A stretch of 64,000 nucleotides of DNA from Muricea muricata. Its lineage: Eukaryota > Cnidaria > Anthozoa > Malacalcyonacea > Plexauridae. A program made the position numbers and the translations under genes. The stretch covers positions 32,988,982 through 33,052,981 of the forward strand of contig OY979718.1 in NCBI GenBank assembly GCA_963855995.1, in the 5' to 3' direction. The notes below the pieces were generated by a model. The model ran no database searches. It had not been told where the DNA came from and saw only the letters and a list, made by a program, of their open reading frames with translations. This document shows, one piece after another, positions 13,057 to 23,995 of the stretch (positions are counted from its first letter, which is position 1; each line of letters begins with the position of its first letter).

Positions 13057-14903
13057 GGTTATCAACTTTTGGCCAGTAGATTGTAGCAAAATTGACGCCG
13101 AGGCGTCCAATTTTAATACAGCTCACGAGCTGGCATTTGAAACTTGTCTTTTTATATCACAAGAAATATTGAAAAGAGAAGCTTCTGCGAACAATATTCA
13201 GCTTGTGTTTGTTACATTGGGTGTAGTTACATTCCCTCGAGAAGATTGCCGTCTTACTACAGATACGTTTCCCTGGTCTGCTTCTGTGCTTGGATTTAGG
13301 AGAACATTCTCTGAAGAAATTTCTGCACCAAAGGCTTCTGTGGTTGATTTGCCTAGCAACCCCAGTGACAACGATTTGCGTGCTTTGGTAGACGACGTAA
13401 GAAAAGCAACAATTGAAGAAGAACTCGTCTATAGAGATGGCCTACGTTACGTTAATCGCTTTAAGAAGGTAGATTTGGACGAAAAAATTCTAACCAGGCA
13501 AGAGCCACCTGTAACAAAAGACGGAACACGAAAGCCTTTCAAGATGACTAGCATGTCTGGACAGTGGTTTGTACAGAAAACGTCAATGAAACGAATGAAA
13601 GAAAATTTCGAGGAAATGAAAATAGATGTGAAATTTGTTTGCCCAGTCCTGCAGAAGCCTTGGCTGGACCTGAAAAAGAATGATCACGTTAGCTTTGCGG
13701 GAAGAATATGTGACAAGAATGAGGGAATCCACAGCAGTCCAGTGGTTGGTGTTTGTAAAATCGATGACCTTGGAAGTTTCATTGACCAAAAAAGATGCTG
13801 CTTTGCCAACATGAACGCTCACATGAACGATACCTTCTCCAGTCAGCAAGCGGCTTCCCTTGCTTTTCCGATGGCAATGTCTTACCACATTCTCACGAAT
13901 CTTCTTAGTGAAATCAAAGGGAAGACTGTCCTGGTCTATCATCGGAATGAAGAAGTGTGTAAAGTCTTCGTATGTGTTGCCATGGCTTTGTCTGTAAAAC
14001 TCGTTGTTTGTCTTGTGAAGAATAGATCAAGCAAACAGCGATTCGAGGAATTTGGAAATTTGAGGGCTATAACAATCGACGAAATAACAGGAGGAAAACT
14101 AAATGATACCGACATGATTGATTTAGATGCTGTTTGTCTTCTAAATAAGAGCAGTTCATACGTCACTGGTCAAATTATGAAACACCTTAATCCTTACGGC
14201 AATGTAATTTCTGTTTATCGCGAAGAAAATGTTGATATCAATCGCTTTTTCCAAGGCAAGGATGTCAATTGTGTTATGACCAATTTGGAGAACATCACTC
14301 AGGACTCTGACACATTTTCCAAACTGGTTGGCTCATGTTGTATGGCTTTGCAATCAACAAGATTTTTAGAAAGGCTTCTAAACCTTTCTCAGCACGTTTC
14401 AAGCATATATGACGCTGTATATAATGGATCCGAGAATAAAGATTCTTGCTTAGATAAAAGGGATGAAATTGGCTTGTACACGATTTCTTTGAAGCCTGAG
14501 AATACTCCTGACAAAGTCACTTTCTACAATTTACCCCTAGATGAAAATGGCTTGAAAGATGATCGCACATATCTTGTAGTTGGTGGCGTTCGCGGTTTCG
14601 GATTCGAGATTGCAAAATGGATGACTAAAAATGGCGCAAAAACAGTAATATGCACAGCTCGTTCAGCTGCAAATGAACAAAAGAAGGCCGATGTCCAACA
14701 GCTGGAGTGTGAAACTGGCGCGCGTATACTTCTGAGACAGGCAGATGTTACATCTTGGGAAGACATGAATAAAATCAGAGACGAATTGGAGAGTTTGCCT
14801 GCTGTAGCTGGTATTGTCTTCACCGCTATGGTTTTGGAAGATCAGCTGCTGAAAGACGCCGATTTTAAAACATGCAAAAAGGTCGTTGAGACGAAGATTA
14901 AAG
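13057..14903 (+). pseudogene. FAS/PKS-like exon B, 5'-truncated duplicate (structural KR, degenerate ER, start of KR)
   Basis: Open without a stop from the junction to the donor AAAG before gtaact (14904), phase 1, as in copy 1. It encodes the same structural KR, degenerate ER and KR Rossmann motif (VVGGVRGFGFEIAKW) but no DH, and there is no splice acceptor at its 5' end. Amino-acid changes against copy 1 (about 24 of some 627, counted by eye) are concentrated in the ER part, for example KQRFEEFGN for KQRLEEYGN; the first 200 residues are almost identical. The ER NADPH loop is degenerate here too. It can start from an in-frame ATG at 13055, so a truncated product is conceivable; otherwise it is a decaying duplicate or an assembly duplicate. 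Confidence 0.8.
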
Positions 14904-14972
14904 GTAACTCTTTAAAAAATAATGAAATTTAGTAGTTTGTCTGCATTAGGTTTAGGTCAATATTTATACTCA

Positions 14973-15636
14973 TCTTTGATGTTCTACGGCGGTGCGTAGC
15001 GCGCGAGGCAGTGCATGCATCTTGAAAGTTGATCGGTCTGTTCTGAAGCAAATGGCAGAAACCGACACCGGATCAATTTCTGGAACGTATTATGAAAAGT
15101 TGAGCGGACTATTATTTTCGAATTGCTCGCGCGGAGGCAATGTAATATTTGTTAGAAAACTGAAAATATCGACGATTCTTCTAGAAAATGATTATCGAGA
15201 AAACACTAACTATAGAAGGAAAATTTATTCAAATTTCTGCTTTTTAATATTTAAACAGGTTCAAAAACTCTATATTGTTTGCGTATCACCTGTTCAGATT
15301 GAATGCATAGCATAGTATACAAAGATGTCTATTTCCTTTTTCTCGAACATTACACAATATTTATGTTTTGGCAAAATTTATTATATGGAAAAACTAGAGA
15401 AACACAACATTTTCAATATGATAGATTTTCACAAAAGAACAAAAGGCTTTAAAAAATAAGAGCGAATAAAAAGACCTGTTAAAGATTTGAAATCCAAAAT
15501 TTTCCGTGAGACGTAAGCTGCCCGTACTGCAGGTTTCCGACCGCTTAGGAACCAATCAAAATATTTTTTTGCTGAATTAATCGATGGACCATCAGACCAT
15601 GACATGTCATGCCATGCTAGCGGCGGAAATTTTCTG
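14973..15636. other. Copy-2-specific insertion in the KR intron
   Basis: Copy 1 reads tactcatcacatggaaattttgaaagctaacattgag; in copy 2 about 650 extra bases sit between tactcatc and ctaacattgag. No terminal repeats or known protein motif are recognised. It has one 107-codon open frame of unknown nature. Confidence 0.5.
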
Positions 15637-15723
15637 TGCTAACATTGAGTTATTTGAACACCATCGCTCATAGCTAATAATTGCAATTTAGAATTTAGAA
15701 GTGTTATTTAAGGTTTTCTTCTC

Positions 15724-15863
15724 GAGTTGGCCTGCTCCACGAGTTATTGAGCATAGGAGAATTTGAGAGAGCACGAAAGTAGCGTAAGAGTTGGTCGGGT
15801 TGCTGGAATGCCCTTTCAACTTCTCAAGTTCTCAATAACTCGATTGAGCATGCACGCCAACTC
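15724..15863. mobile_element. Hairpin MITE-like element, copy 2
   Basis: Paralogue of 3672-3811 at the equivalent intronic position, with the same inverted ends GAGTTGGCC and CGCCAACTC. Confidence 0.65.
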
Positions 15864-16149
15864 AGGAAAAAATGCTTACATAAAACATTTAAACAAAAAT
15901 ATTTTATTTTAAAAAATATTCCCGCGCTATTTGGCCGTTCTCAATCATTATTAGGCACGTGCTTCAACCAATGAATGCAACTAAACTCAATAATGATGCA
16001 CAGATATTCACTATTCAAGTTAAATAGCATGTTGTAATTACTTAATATGTTTAGCATTGTAAAATGTTGCTTTCGCCACTCGAAGATAAGTGTAACGTTA
16101 ACACATTATAATTTAATTAATCGTGCTTTATTGTATTTTTTTATATTAG

Positions 16150-16428
16150 GAAGTGTAATCCTCCATGAACTCAGCCTAACGATGGATTTAGACTTCTTCA
16201 TTATGTTCTCCTCAATATCTGGTATTCTTGGGAATGTTGGTCAAGTTGCTTACGCTGCCGCGAACTCATTCTTGGACCAACTATGTGAATATCGTCGACA
16301 CAAGCTTGGTCTGCCTGCGCTCTCTGTGAATTGGGGACCAATAAGTGGTGCTGGAGTATTGGAGAGAAATGTTGGTATCACATCAATCCTTGAAACAGCT
16401 GGATTCTATCCTTTACATTACACAACAG
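16150..16428 (+). CDS. FAS/PKS-like megasynthase, exon C: catalytic half of ketoreductase (KR), copy 2 only
   Basis: The acceptor is ttatattag. Two bases complete the phase-1 codon left by exon B, giving GSVILHELSLTMDLDFFIMF. The active-site region follows: Ser in MFSSISGILGN, and Tyr and Asn in GQVAYAAANSFLD, then ALSVNWGPISGAG. KR reduces the beta-keto group using NADPH. The donor is ACAG before gtatct (16429), phase 1, which fits exon D (phase-1 start), giving TTAIEFLK. No second copy exists in the window: copy 1 lost it. All catalytic residues are present, so KR would be active if joined to its N-terminal half. Confidence 0.85.
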
Positions 16429-16860
16429 GTATCTATACTGCAATAGACATGTGCAAACGTGGTCTCAGTGGTTTAAGTTTTTCTTCTTGCAAATCAAATA
16501 TACATGCGTACTACAACTCTTATATTATGTTAGCTACAAAAGTGTACAACATAAACGGCAATGCAATATTATAAAGTTATTACAATGAATGTTACTCTCG
16601 TGGTTATATAATGTGGTTTTGGCTTGCGAAACACAAAAGAGTGCTCAGTGACATACAGACAGAGGGAAATGTATAATCGCGCAAAATACCTCAAAAACGT
16701 AAAAACAAAAACTCCTCGGCAAACATGGGGTAGAACATTGTCAAAAGGAACGCAGAGTCGCTAACGGATGACGTAAGGCGTGACATCGCGATTGATTTCA
16801 TGCTCACGTAGCACAAACTGAGCTTTCTCATTGGACAATTAGAGTTTGAGGTTTAATAAA

Positions 16861-17692
16861 TATACAATGGGTGGACAAAAAAGTGCCCTCTCCCCCATTA
16901 ACATACTGCATGTATGGGTACGTACTGTATAATTTAAAAATATAAAAAAAAATTGATAAATAGAAATGGTACTTAACAGACGTATGGCAAATCACATCAT
17001 TTAGGCGTCAATTTTACTTGAGAACTACACAATAAAGTAAGAAGGAAGTATAGAGAAACTGAACACATGTAGTCAACTATATTTACAATTATTTACAGTG
17101 TGCTAATTAAAGTCTAGCTTATACAACACGTCTCTGAACACCTCACCAAATGCAAGATATCCATGCTTTTATTCTCGCATTGTCAAATACATTAGTTAAT
17201 CTTTGGTTGGCCATCCCTGCTTTGCACCTACTCGTTATGCTTTCAACAAGGTTATGCAGGTATTCATAAGACATGGAGCGCCAAGCATGTTTGATGATTT
17301 GAAAAAGATCATCCGGCTTCATTTTGTGGATTGTGGTCTTTAGTCAAGCGATTGAGTTGACCCCATAAATTATCAATCCGATTTAAAACCGGCGATTGAA
17401 CAGGCCAGTTCATCACTTCTTTCTTCCTATTTTGAAGGTGTTTTTAACAACGTTGCTAGTGTGTTTTAGGTCGTTATCTTGTTGGAAGACAAATCCTTCA
17501 GGGTTTAATCGATGGGCTGATGAAACCATATGATGAATCAAAATTTTCAAATATTTTGTCCTAGTTAAAGTACTCTTTACCGGATGCATATCGCCACACT
17601 ATTCCATGAAAAACACCACCACACATTGATTGACTTCTGATGCTTTGAACTTTGAACTTCACGAGCCCTGTTTTCAGCCTTAATTAAGTATT
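16861..17692 (-). mobile_element. Tc1-like transposon remnant with DDE motifs (copy 2)
   Basis: The left end is acaatgggtggacaaaaaag. On the minus strand it reads VFQQDNDLKHTSNVV (about 17440-17490) and NWPVQSPVLNRIDNLWGQL (about 17345-17410). These match the second Asp box and the SPDLNPIENLWG box of Tc1 transposases, with the final catalytic Glu replaced by Asp in RIDNLW. Frames are broken. Its right end was removed together with the 5' part of the ACP exon. Confidence 0.75.
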
Positions 17693-17767
17693 AAGTATGG
17701 AATCGATTCAATCACTGCAACCCAAATGAGACTTCGAATAGAAAATAACATCGGTGCCACGTTTGAG
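17693..17767 (+). pseudogene. Truncated ACP exon (copy 2)
   Basis: Starts abruptly at AAGTATGGAATC inside the phosphopantetheine motif and ends TTTGAG before gtagtg, as in exon D. The Ser of YGIDSI remains but helix I, the KR end and the splice acceptor are gone. In copy 1 the motif AAGTATG occurs both at 4612-4618 (in the Tc1 remnant) and at 6105-6111 (in the ACP exon). Copy 2 has the left flank of the first joined to the right flank of the second, so about 1.5 kb was deleted between the two. Confidence 0.85.
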
Positions 17768-18794
17768 GTAGTGTAAGTTATTAAAAATGCTTAGCACGAT
17801 AGGTTTTCATTTTCAAATTTATTGATTGCATGCGCTAAAACGGATTACACAATAACGATAGTTCAGTTTTTCATTGCTCGAGGGGATGACGTCATACAAT
17901 GGCAAGAGAGATAAGGTCATCCAATGGCGTGATGTACTTGAGCAAAATGTTCGCGTGGTTTTTCACGTTTATTTAATTAATAAGCTTTTTTATTGTGAAA
18001 ATTTCATTTTTTTGTGCTTCTACATTACAAGCCAATGAATATAGGCTTCTAATCACCGAGACTGAGGCCCCAAATTGTTTTAGTATAAATTTCCAGGTAT
18101 ATACAAGCAATAATCAACTATACTTTTCGAAAAATGTCTTCAAATTCATTACTGTAGAAAAAAATGCAAAAAGATAATAGTTATAGTCACTGGTCAGTGA
18201 CTATGACTTCAGAGACCGTAAATGTTGACCAATCAGGATGTAGGAAAATCAATAGTTCTCTGAAAATTTATGCTACTGTAATACAGATCACACTGCACAT
18301 CATTGTGCACGAAGAACAAAAACGGTACTCGACTTCGTCTCGTGCGTACATTGTTTCTTCGCACGCCATGGCGTCATCTGTAATTTGTTAAAGTACAGTT
18401 GCGCGCAATAGTGACACCGATTTCTTAAATAATAAATTGCTCTCTGCTGTGGTGTTTCAGTGGATTCTATCTGAAGCAAGTTTTGCATTGCCAATTTGAC
18501 TGAAACATCTGATATTAATAATGTATTCAATATAAGCCCGACGCCCCCACCCCACACTTACACCAAAAAATCTCGCTTGGCACTTTAACCTAGCACTGAT
18601 TTTTTTGGTAATCAACACACCATGTATAATTTAGAGTAAATTTTATATTGTGAGCAAACAATGTGACCTGCTCATTATTTGAGTTTTCACGCCCGAACGA
18701 ATTTGAGCTGTTTTTACGTGGGATATAATTATCATCTAAACACTCTCTCGCTAAATTTAAATTTTTCATGCTCTAGACCTACTATTTTATTCAG
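17768..18794 (+). other. Intron between truncated ACP and TE exon (copy 2)
   Basis: Mostly parallel to 6180-6942. It has an extra segment of about 180 bp near 18390-18590 that copy 1 lacks. No gene is seen. Confidence 0.55.
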
Positions 18795-19139
18795 CCGAAA
18801 ACGACTGGCTTGACTATCATCAACGATATCCTACAGCAAATTGAAAATGTAGCTGTGACGAAGAATAAAAACGACGCCACAAGTGATAGCGACGAAAAAA
18901 GAAGAGAAATTGAGGAGGCTGTGAGTGATATTGGCCAAACGAATATTGGAGTTGATGCTATTGAAGGAGAGAATGCAGAAAAAAGTGATGAACTGGTGCT
19001 TCAAACCCTTGAAACAATGAAAGAGAAAGTTATTCCTCTATACACTCCAGAAGACGCAGTTGTGAAGGTGTTTATGATTCATGGTAGTCAAAAATCAGCC
19101 CTCGCATTGTCCTCATTTGCACTTGGTTTCCAACAGCAG
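18795..19139 (+). CDS. FAS/PKS-like megasynthase, exon E duplicate: ACP-TE linker and TE N-terminus (copy 2)
   Basis: The acceptor is tattttattcag and the donor CAGCAG before gtaatt (19140), both phase 0. It reads PKTTGLTIINDIL, an acidic linker and AVVKVFMIHGSQKSALALSS. It differs from copy 1 mainly in the linker (for example ATSDSDEKRREIEE against ATSDSHEKRSENDG) and is one codon shorter. It is the closer of the two copies to exon F. Functional status is uncertain because the ACP exon directly upstream is truncated. Confidence 0.75.
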
Positions 19140-19439
19140 GTAATTTGTTTATAGCAAACTTGGGATATATTGACTTGATGTTGAAAATGGTGGCTACGAA
19201 TCCATCTGGTTAAATACCTTTACTCAACTATAAAAGCATTAAATGAATAAATAGCAATAAGTGACCTATAGGGGGGGGGGGGGGGAGGGGGGCGAGTACA
19301 GTATAGAAAATTTTGAGATCATTGTACGTTGAGCAAGTGCGTTATTTGTAAACAAAATACGAAATTCACAGTCTCCAACAGTTTTAATATATCATCTGAG
19401 TTCAAGGTTTGCTCTAATTTTAATGCAGTCCGTCCACGT

Positions 19440-19692
<253 letters not shown>

Positions 19693-20130
19693 ACCGAGTC
19701 TCGAATGTGACAACCTATTTATCACATAATTGTGCCTTTATCTAGAGCAAAAACCAGATTACATTTTCAAATTATTTATACTTCGAGTACATTTCAAAAT
19801 GAATTCAAAATTATTGTTTAAAATACGTTAAGCAGGTAGAAATTACAAAAACAAACCAAAAATAACTTATCTTTCAATAACTGCAAATTTCTTTGTGTTA
19901 TTTTCCTTGTATTATTTTACATTTTTATTGTTATCTCTCTATCGATCCTTCAGTCGGACGCCATCTTTGTTTTGAGCGGGACAAAAAACGATATCACGGG
20001 ACAAAAAACGGTAATAAGTAATATGATATATGATTAAGACAGTCTCCGACGACAAGCATTTGAGTAAAATACCTTGTAAAGTGTTGTATTTCTGTAGTGG
20101 TTCAGACTCTCTTGTCCCATCCTTTAAGTA

Positions 20131-20233
20131 CTATTTACAACATAAGCGGCCGTGTTGTATCAGCATATACAAACTCGAGCCGAAGGCGAGAGTTGTATAT
20201 CTGATACAACACGGACGCGAATGTTGTAAATAG
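20131..20233. mobile_element. Palindromic hairpin element
   Basis: ctatttacaac ... gttgtaaatag, with inner pairs cgtgttgtatcag / ctgatacaacacg and centre ctcgagccgaaggcgag. A near-identical copy lies at 34954-35055, and about 150 bp of downstream flank is shared too. Confidence 0.75.
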
Positions 20234-20234
20234 C

Positions 20235-21060
20235 TTGTGAAACTCTCCAATTTTATACATCGGTTTGCGAAGTACTTTTGAAAATACATCTTATAATTTA
20301 TATAAGACGAGAAAATGAAAGTTAAAAGTTATGAAAATCAACAGAATTCTGTATCAGAGTATACAGACTCCTTGACGCTCATGCCTAATGATTTCTTTTG
20401 AAAACCTTCACGAATTATTAATGAGTTTCACAATTTTATATACGGCTGTCAAAGGCCTGACTGGCCTCACTCGCCTGACGGCAAACTAGCATTTACAAAC
20501 ATGGTAAACATGCTTTGTTTTAAAAATGTACGGACTTTCTGTAACTCTCTCTAGATATATCGGATATTCTAAAGTAGTCCATTTGCATTATTAAAAAATA
20601 TTCTTTTAAATACTGTTTTTATGTGAGCGTAAATTTCTGTATACATTGTGAAAATTTGCACGCCAATGCTCTGTGCCAGTGGTAACTTGAGTCAGCGCCA
20701 CATTATTCACTGACGGCTCATGCTCGAAAATCTCCAAGAATCTTGGAGATTTTTACAGCCTTTGCCAGGGTCATCTATTTCCTCACCGCGCCCACAAAGA
20801 TGACCCTGGGGACGAGGTTGGAACTTGCCACACTGATCAGGTAAATGATATAATATTTCAACAGCGCAACGGAACATATACAAGAGATGCATAATTAAGT
20901 GTTTTGATCATGGTGCATGTGGTGGTAAGAGTGTTATCGTAGTAGGAATTTCTTCCGGTGTCGGCATGTTGGTTCGTTACGTTTGTTGAGAGAGCTTAGT
21001 TTGGGGTGGCATATGATGATAAATTTTTCGGACATACATAAGTTACAGCGTTTGGTTTTT
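20235..21060. other. Intronic sequence before the Penelope-like element
   Basis: AT-rich. A short inverted motif tccaagaatcttgga sits near 20731 and a purine-pyrimidine inverted pair near 20755-20815. No gene is recognised. Confidence 0.5.
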
Positions 21061-21061
21061 T

Positions 21062-23113
21062 AGAGTATGGTTGGGATTTCTTGTTGATTTACCAGTTAAT
21101 AGTATACGAAATGTTAGAGTCGTTTAATTTCCAGATGTGCTTGCTTAGTTCGGTTGCGTTTCTCTTGGTGTTGTTACGGAAGGAGCTGGTGTGGTTACGG
21201 TAGCGGGTTTTGAAAGTGTTCTCAGTAACGCCAACGTAGGTTTGGACTTCTTTCGTAGCTTTGTTTGGCACTGCAGCCTGGTAGATTTTACTGCCTTTGT
21301 TTGGCATTCTTCTTGCAGTGGGCAGGCATCTTTCGCGCGGCAATTGCAATTTCTTTCTGTGACGGTGTTCATGTTGGCTTCTTTGCGTAGAATGCAGGTT
21401 TTATTGTGCGACGAGATGATGCTCTGGACATTCGGCATGCAACTATAACTTAGTTTCAATGTGCCTCGGTTGAATATTTTATTTAGCGGGTGGTTTTTGG
21501 ATTCGTCGATTGCTTTAAGGAAATTATGCCCGATATCGGTTTTGACGTTTGAGTTGAAAGGAGGGTTGTACCAGGTATTATTAGAGAGGTTCAGATTTGA
21601 CTTCCACTACCACTACTGCTACCTTATCCCGATTTTTAAGCAATCTGATTGGTCAGTTGGGTAGACCAAGCTCATCTGATTGGCCGAAAGATTGATTAAG
21701 GTAGCGGTAGCGGAAGTAAAATCTGAACCTCCCTATTATATGGCTGAGACAAATTACGCACGCTGATTGGTTGATTAGCGGTCTGGAAAAAGTCATCTTG
21801 CCCGCTCAAGAAAGTCATCTTGCCCTCTCAAGAAATTTATCTTGCCCGCTCGTGTAAACATTGCACAAATAAATTTTTAAAGGAAATTAAAACTTATTAT
21901 GCCGTATAATGACGACGAAAATCACTACCCGAGCGAGTTTTACCATCCTGAACAAACAAATGATCCAAATAAATAAGGCAATACTTTCCCGTACACACCT
22001 CGCACTCGGTTAATAAGTGCTTAATATTACGGCTTCTGTGGCGGGTTTTTTGTGCGGATTGTGGATCGTAGTGCAAGTTGTAGCTGTAACCGCTCTTTTT
22101 CAAGGCTTCTTGATATGGGCGAGTGCTTGCGTCGAACGATTGCTTGTCGGGTGAAATTCTCGAGAGGCGTTGGTTAATAGCTTCAGAGATTCTACGTAGA
22201 ATGGACGGGGGATGGTTGCTTTGCACGTTGACGTACTGAGGGTCATTGCCTGGCTTCGTGTACGGCTTGAAGGTGCCGGACCTGAGATCAAAAGTGATGT
22301 CCAGAAAGTTCACGCATTTTTTGTTTGCTTCGATGGTTAGCTTGAGCTTGTTGTCGTTGAATACCTTGCAGATTTTCTTTTGATCTTTTCGATCTCTCCA
22401 GGTGGAACATTAAACGCGCTAAGACCGTCGTCGCGGTACAAGCCAATGTCGTTTCTGTATGTGGCTGGCAAATGGGAAAGTAGGTAGGATCCCACCAGTT
22501 CACACGTTTCCGCACCATTAAAACTGCCCATTGTCACATCAAAATTTGAGCTACTGTCCTTCTTGCACCAAGCTTCGGTTTCGCTAAAGGGCAAGGAGTT
22601 CTTAGCTCGAATTATGATTCGTCTATTCTTCGCTGCGATCTGGTCATACTCGGACGCGAACGTGATGGCCTTGTTTAGAAGCTCGTCTGTGATCGATGGG
22701 TGGAAACCGACAACGTCGAAGTTGATAAACGAGTGCGAGGATTTGTTGTCAATGTTCTTGAACCATTCAACGACTGAGTCACTGTTTCTCCATTGCATAA
22801 CACCAGCGGCTGATAATATTTTATTGTTGATTCGTTCGTGGATTTTTTTGCTCACGATACCGATTCCGGATTTGGCAGGATTGATGAGGCGTGATGTCAG
22901 GTTGTTGTCAAAGTTCTGTTTGTGGTCTTTTAATGTGATAAAGCATTCTTTCTTGGTGATAAAGTGCTGTTTCTCGTATGTATATATACATACGTAGATC
23001 TTCTTTTTCGACAAAAAAGAGTGCTCAATACGTAGAATAGAGCAGTTATATAGATACTTTATTTTCAAAATTTCACAACTTTTTTGTGCAGTCGTGTAAT
23101 GATTGCCTAACAT
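21062..23113 (-). pseudogene. Penelope-like retroelement: reverse transcriptase plus GIY-YIG endonuclease, broken
   Basis: Minus strand. The RT part (22337-23113) shows CFITLKDHKQNF, motif A FINFDVVGFHPSI, motif B MGSFNGAETCELVGSYL and motif C IGLYRDDGLSAF. A second frame (21897-22313) continues with NFLDITFDL, SNHPPSILRRI and PYQEALKKSGY. After an insertion the C-terminal part reads WYNPPFNSNVKTDIG, a Cys-rich stretch CNCRAKDACPLQEEC, and GIY-YIG-like YVGVTENTFKTRYRNH. This order is typical of Penelope-like elements. There are frameshifts near 22380 and 21310 and MITE insertions at 21584-21733 and probably 21740-21896. It lies in the intron before TE exon F. Confidence 0.85.
21584..21733. 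mobile_element. PIF/Harbinger-type MITE, 150 bp
   Basis: Ends GAGAGGTTCAGATTTGACTT and the complement AGTAAAATCTGAACCTCCC, sharing the terminal motif of the full element at 52261-55999. It is flanked by TATTA on both sides (21579-21583, 21734-21738). It interrupts the Penelope-like open frame. Confidence 0.85.
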
Positions 23114-23237
23114 GAAACACAGTGTTACGATATAGTTGTCTCGTGGTACGAAACTAGTTAGTAATAAAGATGCCTAAGAACCTCCGTTCTCCAAATGTAA
23201 CTTTTACTTAAAATATATGTTATACTTTGTTTTACAG

Positions 23238-23373
23238 AGAAGTGTTTCATTATATGGCATCGGAGAGGAAGATAACTTGCCCGAGAAAAGTAAATATGGC
23301 AGTGTGATGAGTCTTGCTCAGAGATACGTAGGTTTAATCCAAAACATGCAGCCACGTGGCCCTTATTACCTTG
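23238..23373 (+). CDS. FAS/PKS-like megasynthase, exon F: thioesterase (TE) middle part
   Basis: The acceptor is ttgttttacag, phase 0. It reads RSVSLYGIGEEDNLPEKSKY and then SVMSLAQRYVGLIQNMQPRG and PYYLG. This is the segment of an animal FAS-type thioesterase just before the nucleophile; IQ..QP.GPYYL is characteristic. The donor is TACCTTG before gtaagt (23374), phase 1. It joins exon G, which completes the codon and gives PYYLAGYSFGG. Single copy in the window, so it lies outside the duplication. Confidence 0.9.
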
Positions 23374-23642
23374 GTAAGTTTAACACGCTGGCAATTTTCG
23401 ATCAGTTTGGAATTATATGCAGCCAGTATGCATATGCGATGCTGTTACTTATTGCATAAGCGAACTAAGCTCACAATTTAGGACTATAGGAAAATAGTCA
23501 AACCACTGCGCTATACAAATAGTGGAGGAACGGCTCGTATACTATCTTCAGTCAAGCAAATGGCTTTACTGGTTTTAATGAGACAATTGTATGCCACTTA
23601 ACTAATCAACATGCAGCAATTTGGTCATGGTATACTCTAAAA

Positions 23643-23995
23643 AAAGGTGTGTGTTAATTTAACACACCTTTTTGTCCAAATTTTAACACACCTTAAGGTG
23701 GGTTTTAAAACACGCCTTAAGGTGTGTTTAACACACCGTAAGTTGGGTTTTACAACACACCTTAAGGTGTGTTTCTGCCTGTCCAAATTTTAACACACCT
23801 TAAGGTGGGTTTTGTATAAAGGTGTGTTTTCTAACACACCTCGGTGTGTTTTCTAGCACACCATGGTGCGTTTTCAAACACACCTTGGTGGGTTTTGTTA
23901 CACACCTAGAAAGTGCTTTATATCACACCTTCACAGAAGGTGTGTAATATAACACACCAATAGACATGCTTTTTTACACACCTTTTGAAAAGCAC
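23643..23995. repeat. Cluster of AACACACCTT / AAGGTGTGTT inverted motifs (left)
   Basis: About 20 alternating copies of aacacacc and its complement ggtgtgtt, spaced 10-25 bases apart, able to fold into many hairpins. A sister cluster lies at 34437-34772, on the other side of the Helitron. Confidence 0.8.

Noticed and set aside
17995..18391. Open frames in the intron of copy 2
   Set aside because: The parallel region in copy 1 has different frames and stops, so there is no conservation of coding.
23643..23995. CRISPR-like array (short repeated AACACACC units)
   Set aside because: The repeats are 8-10 bp, alternate in orientation, have irregular spacing and lie in a metazoan intron; no cas genes.
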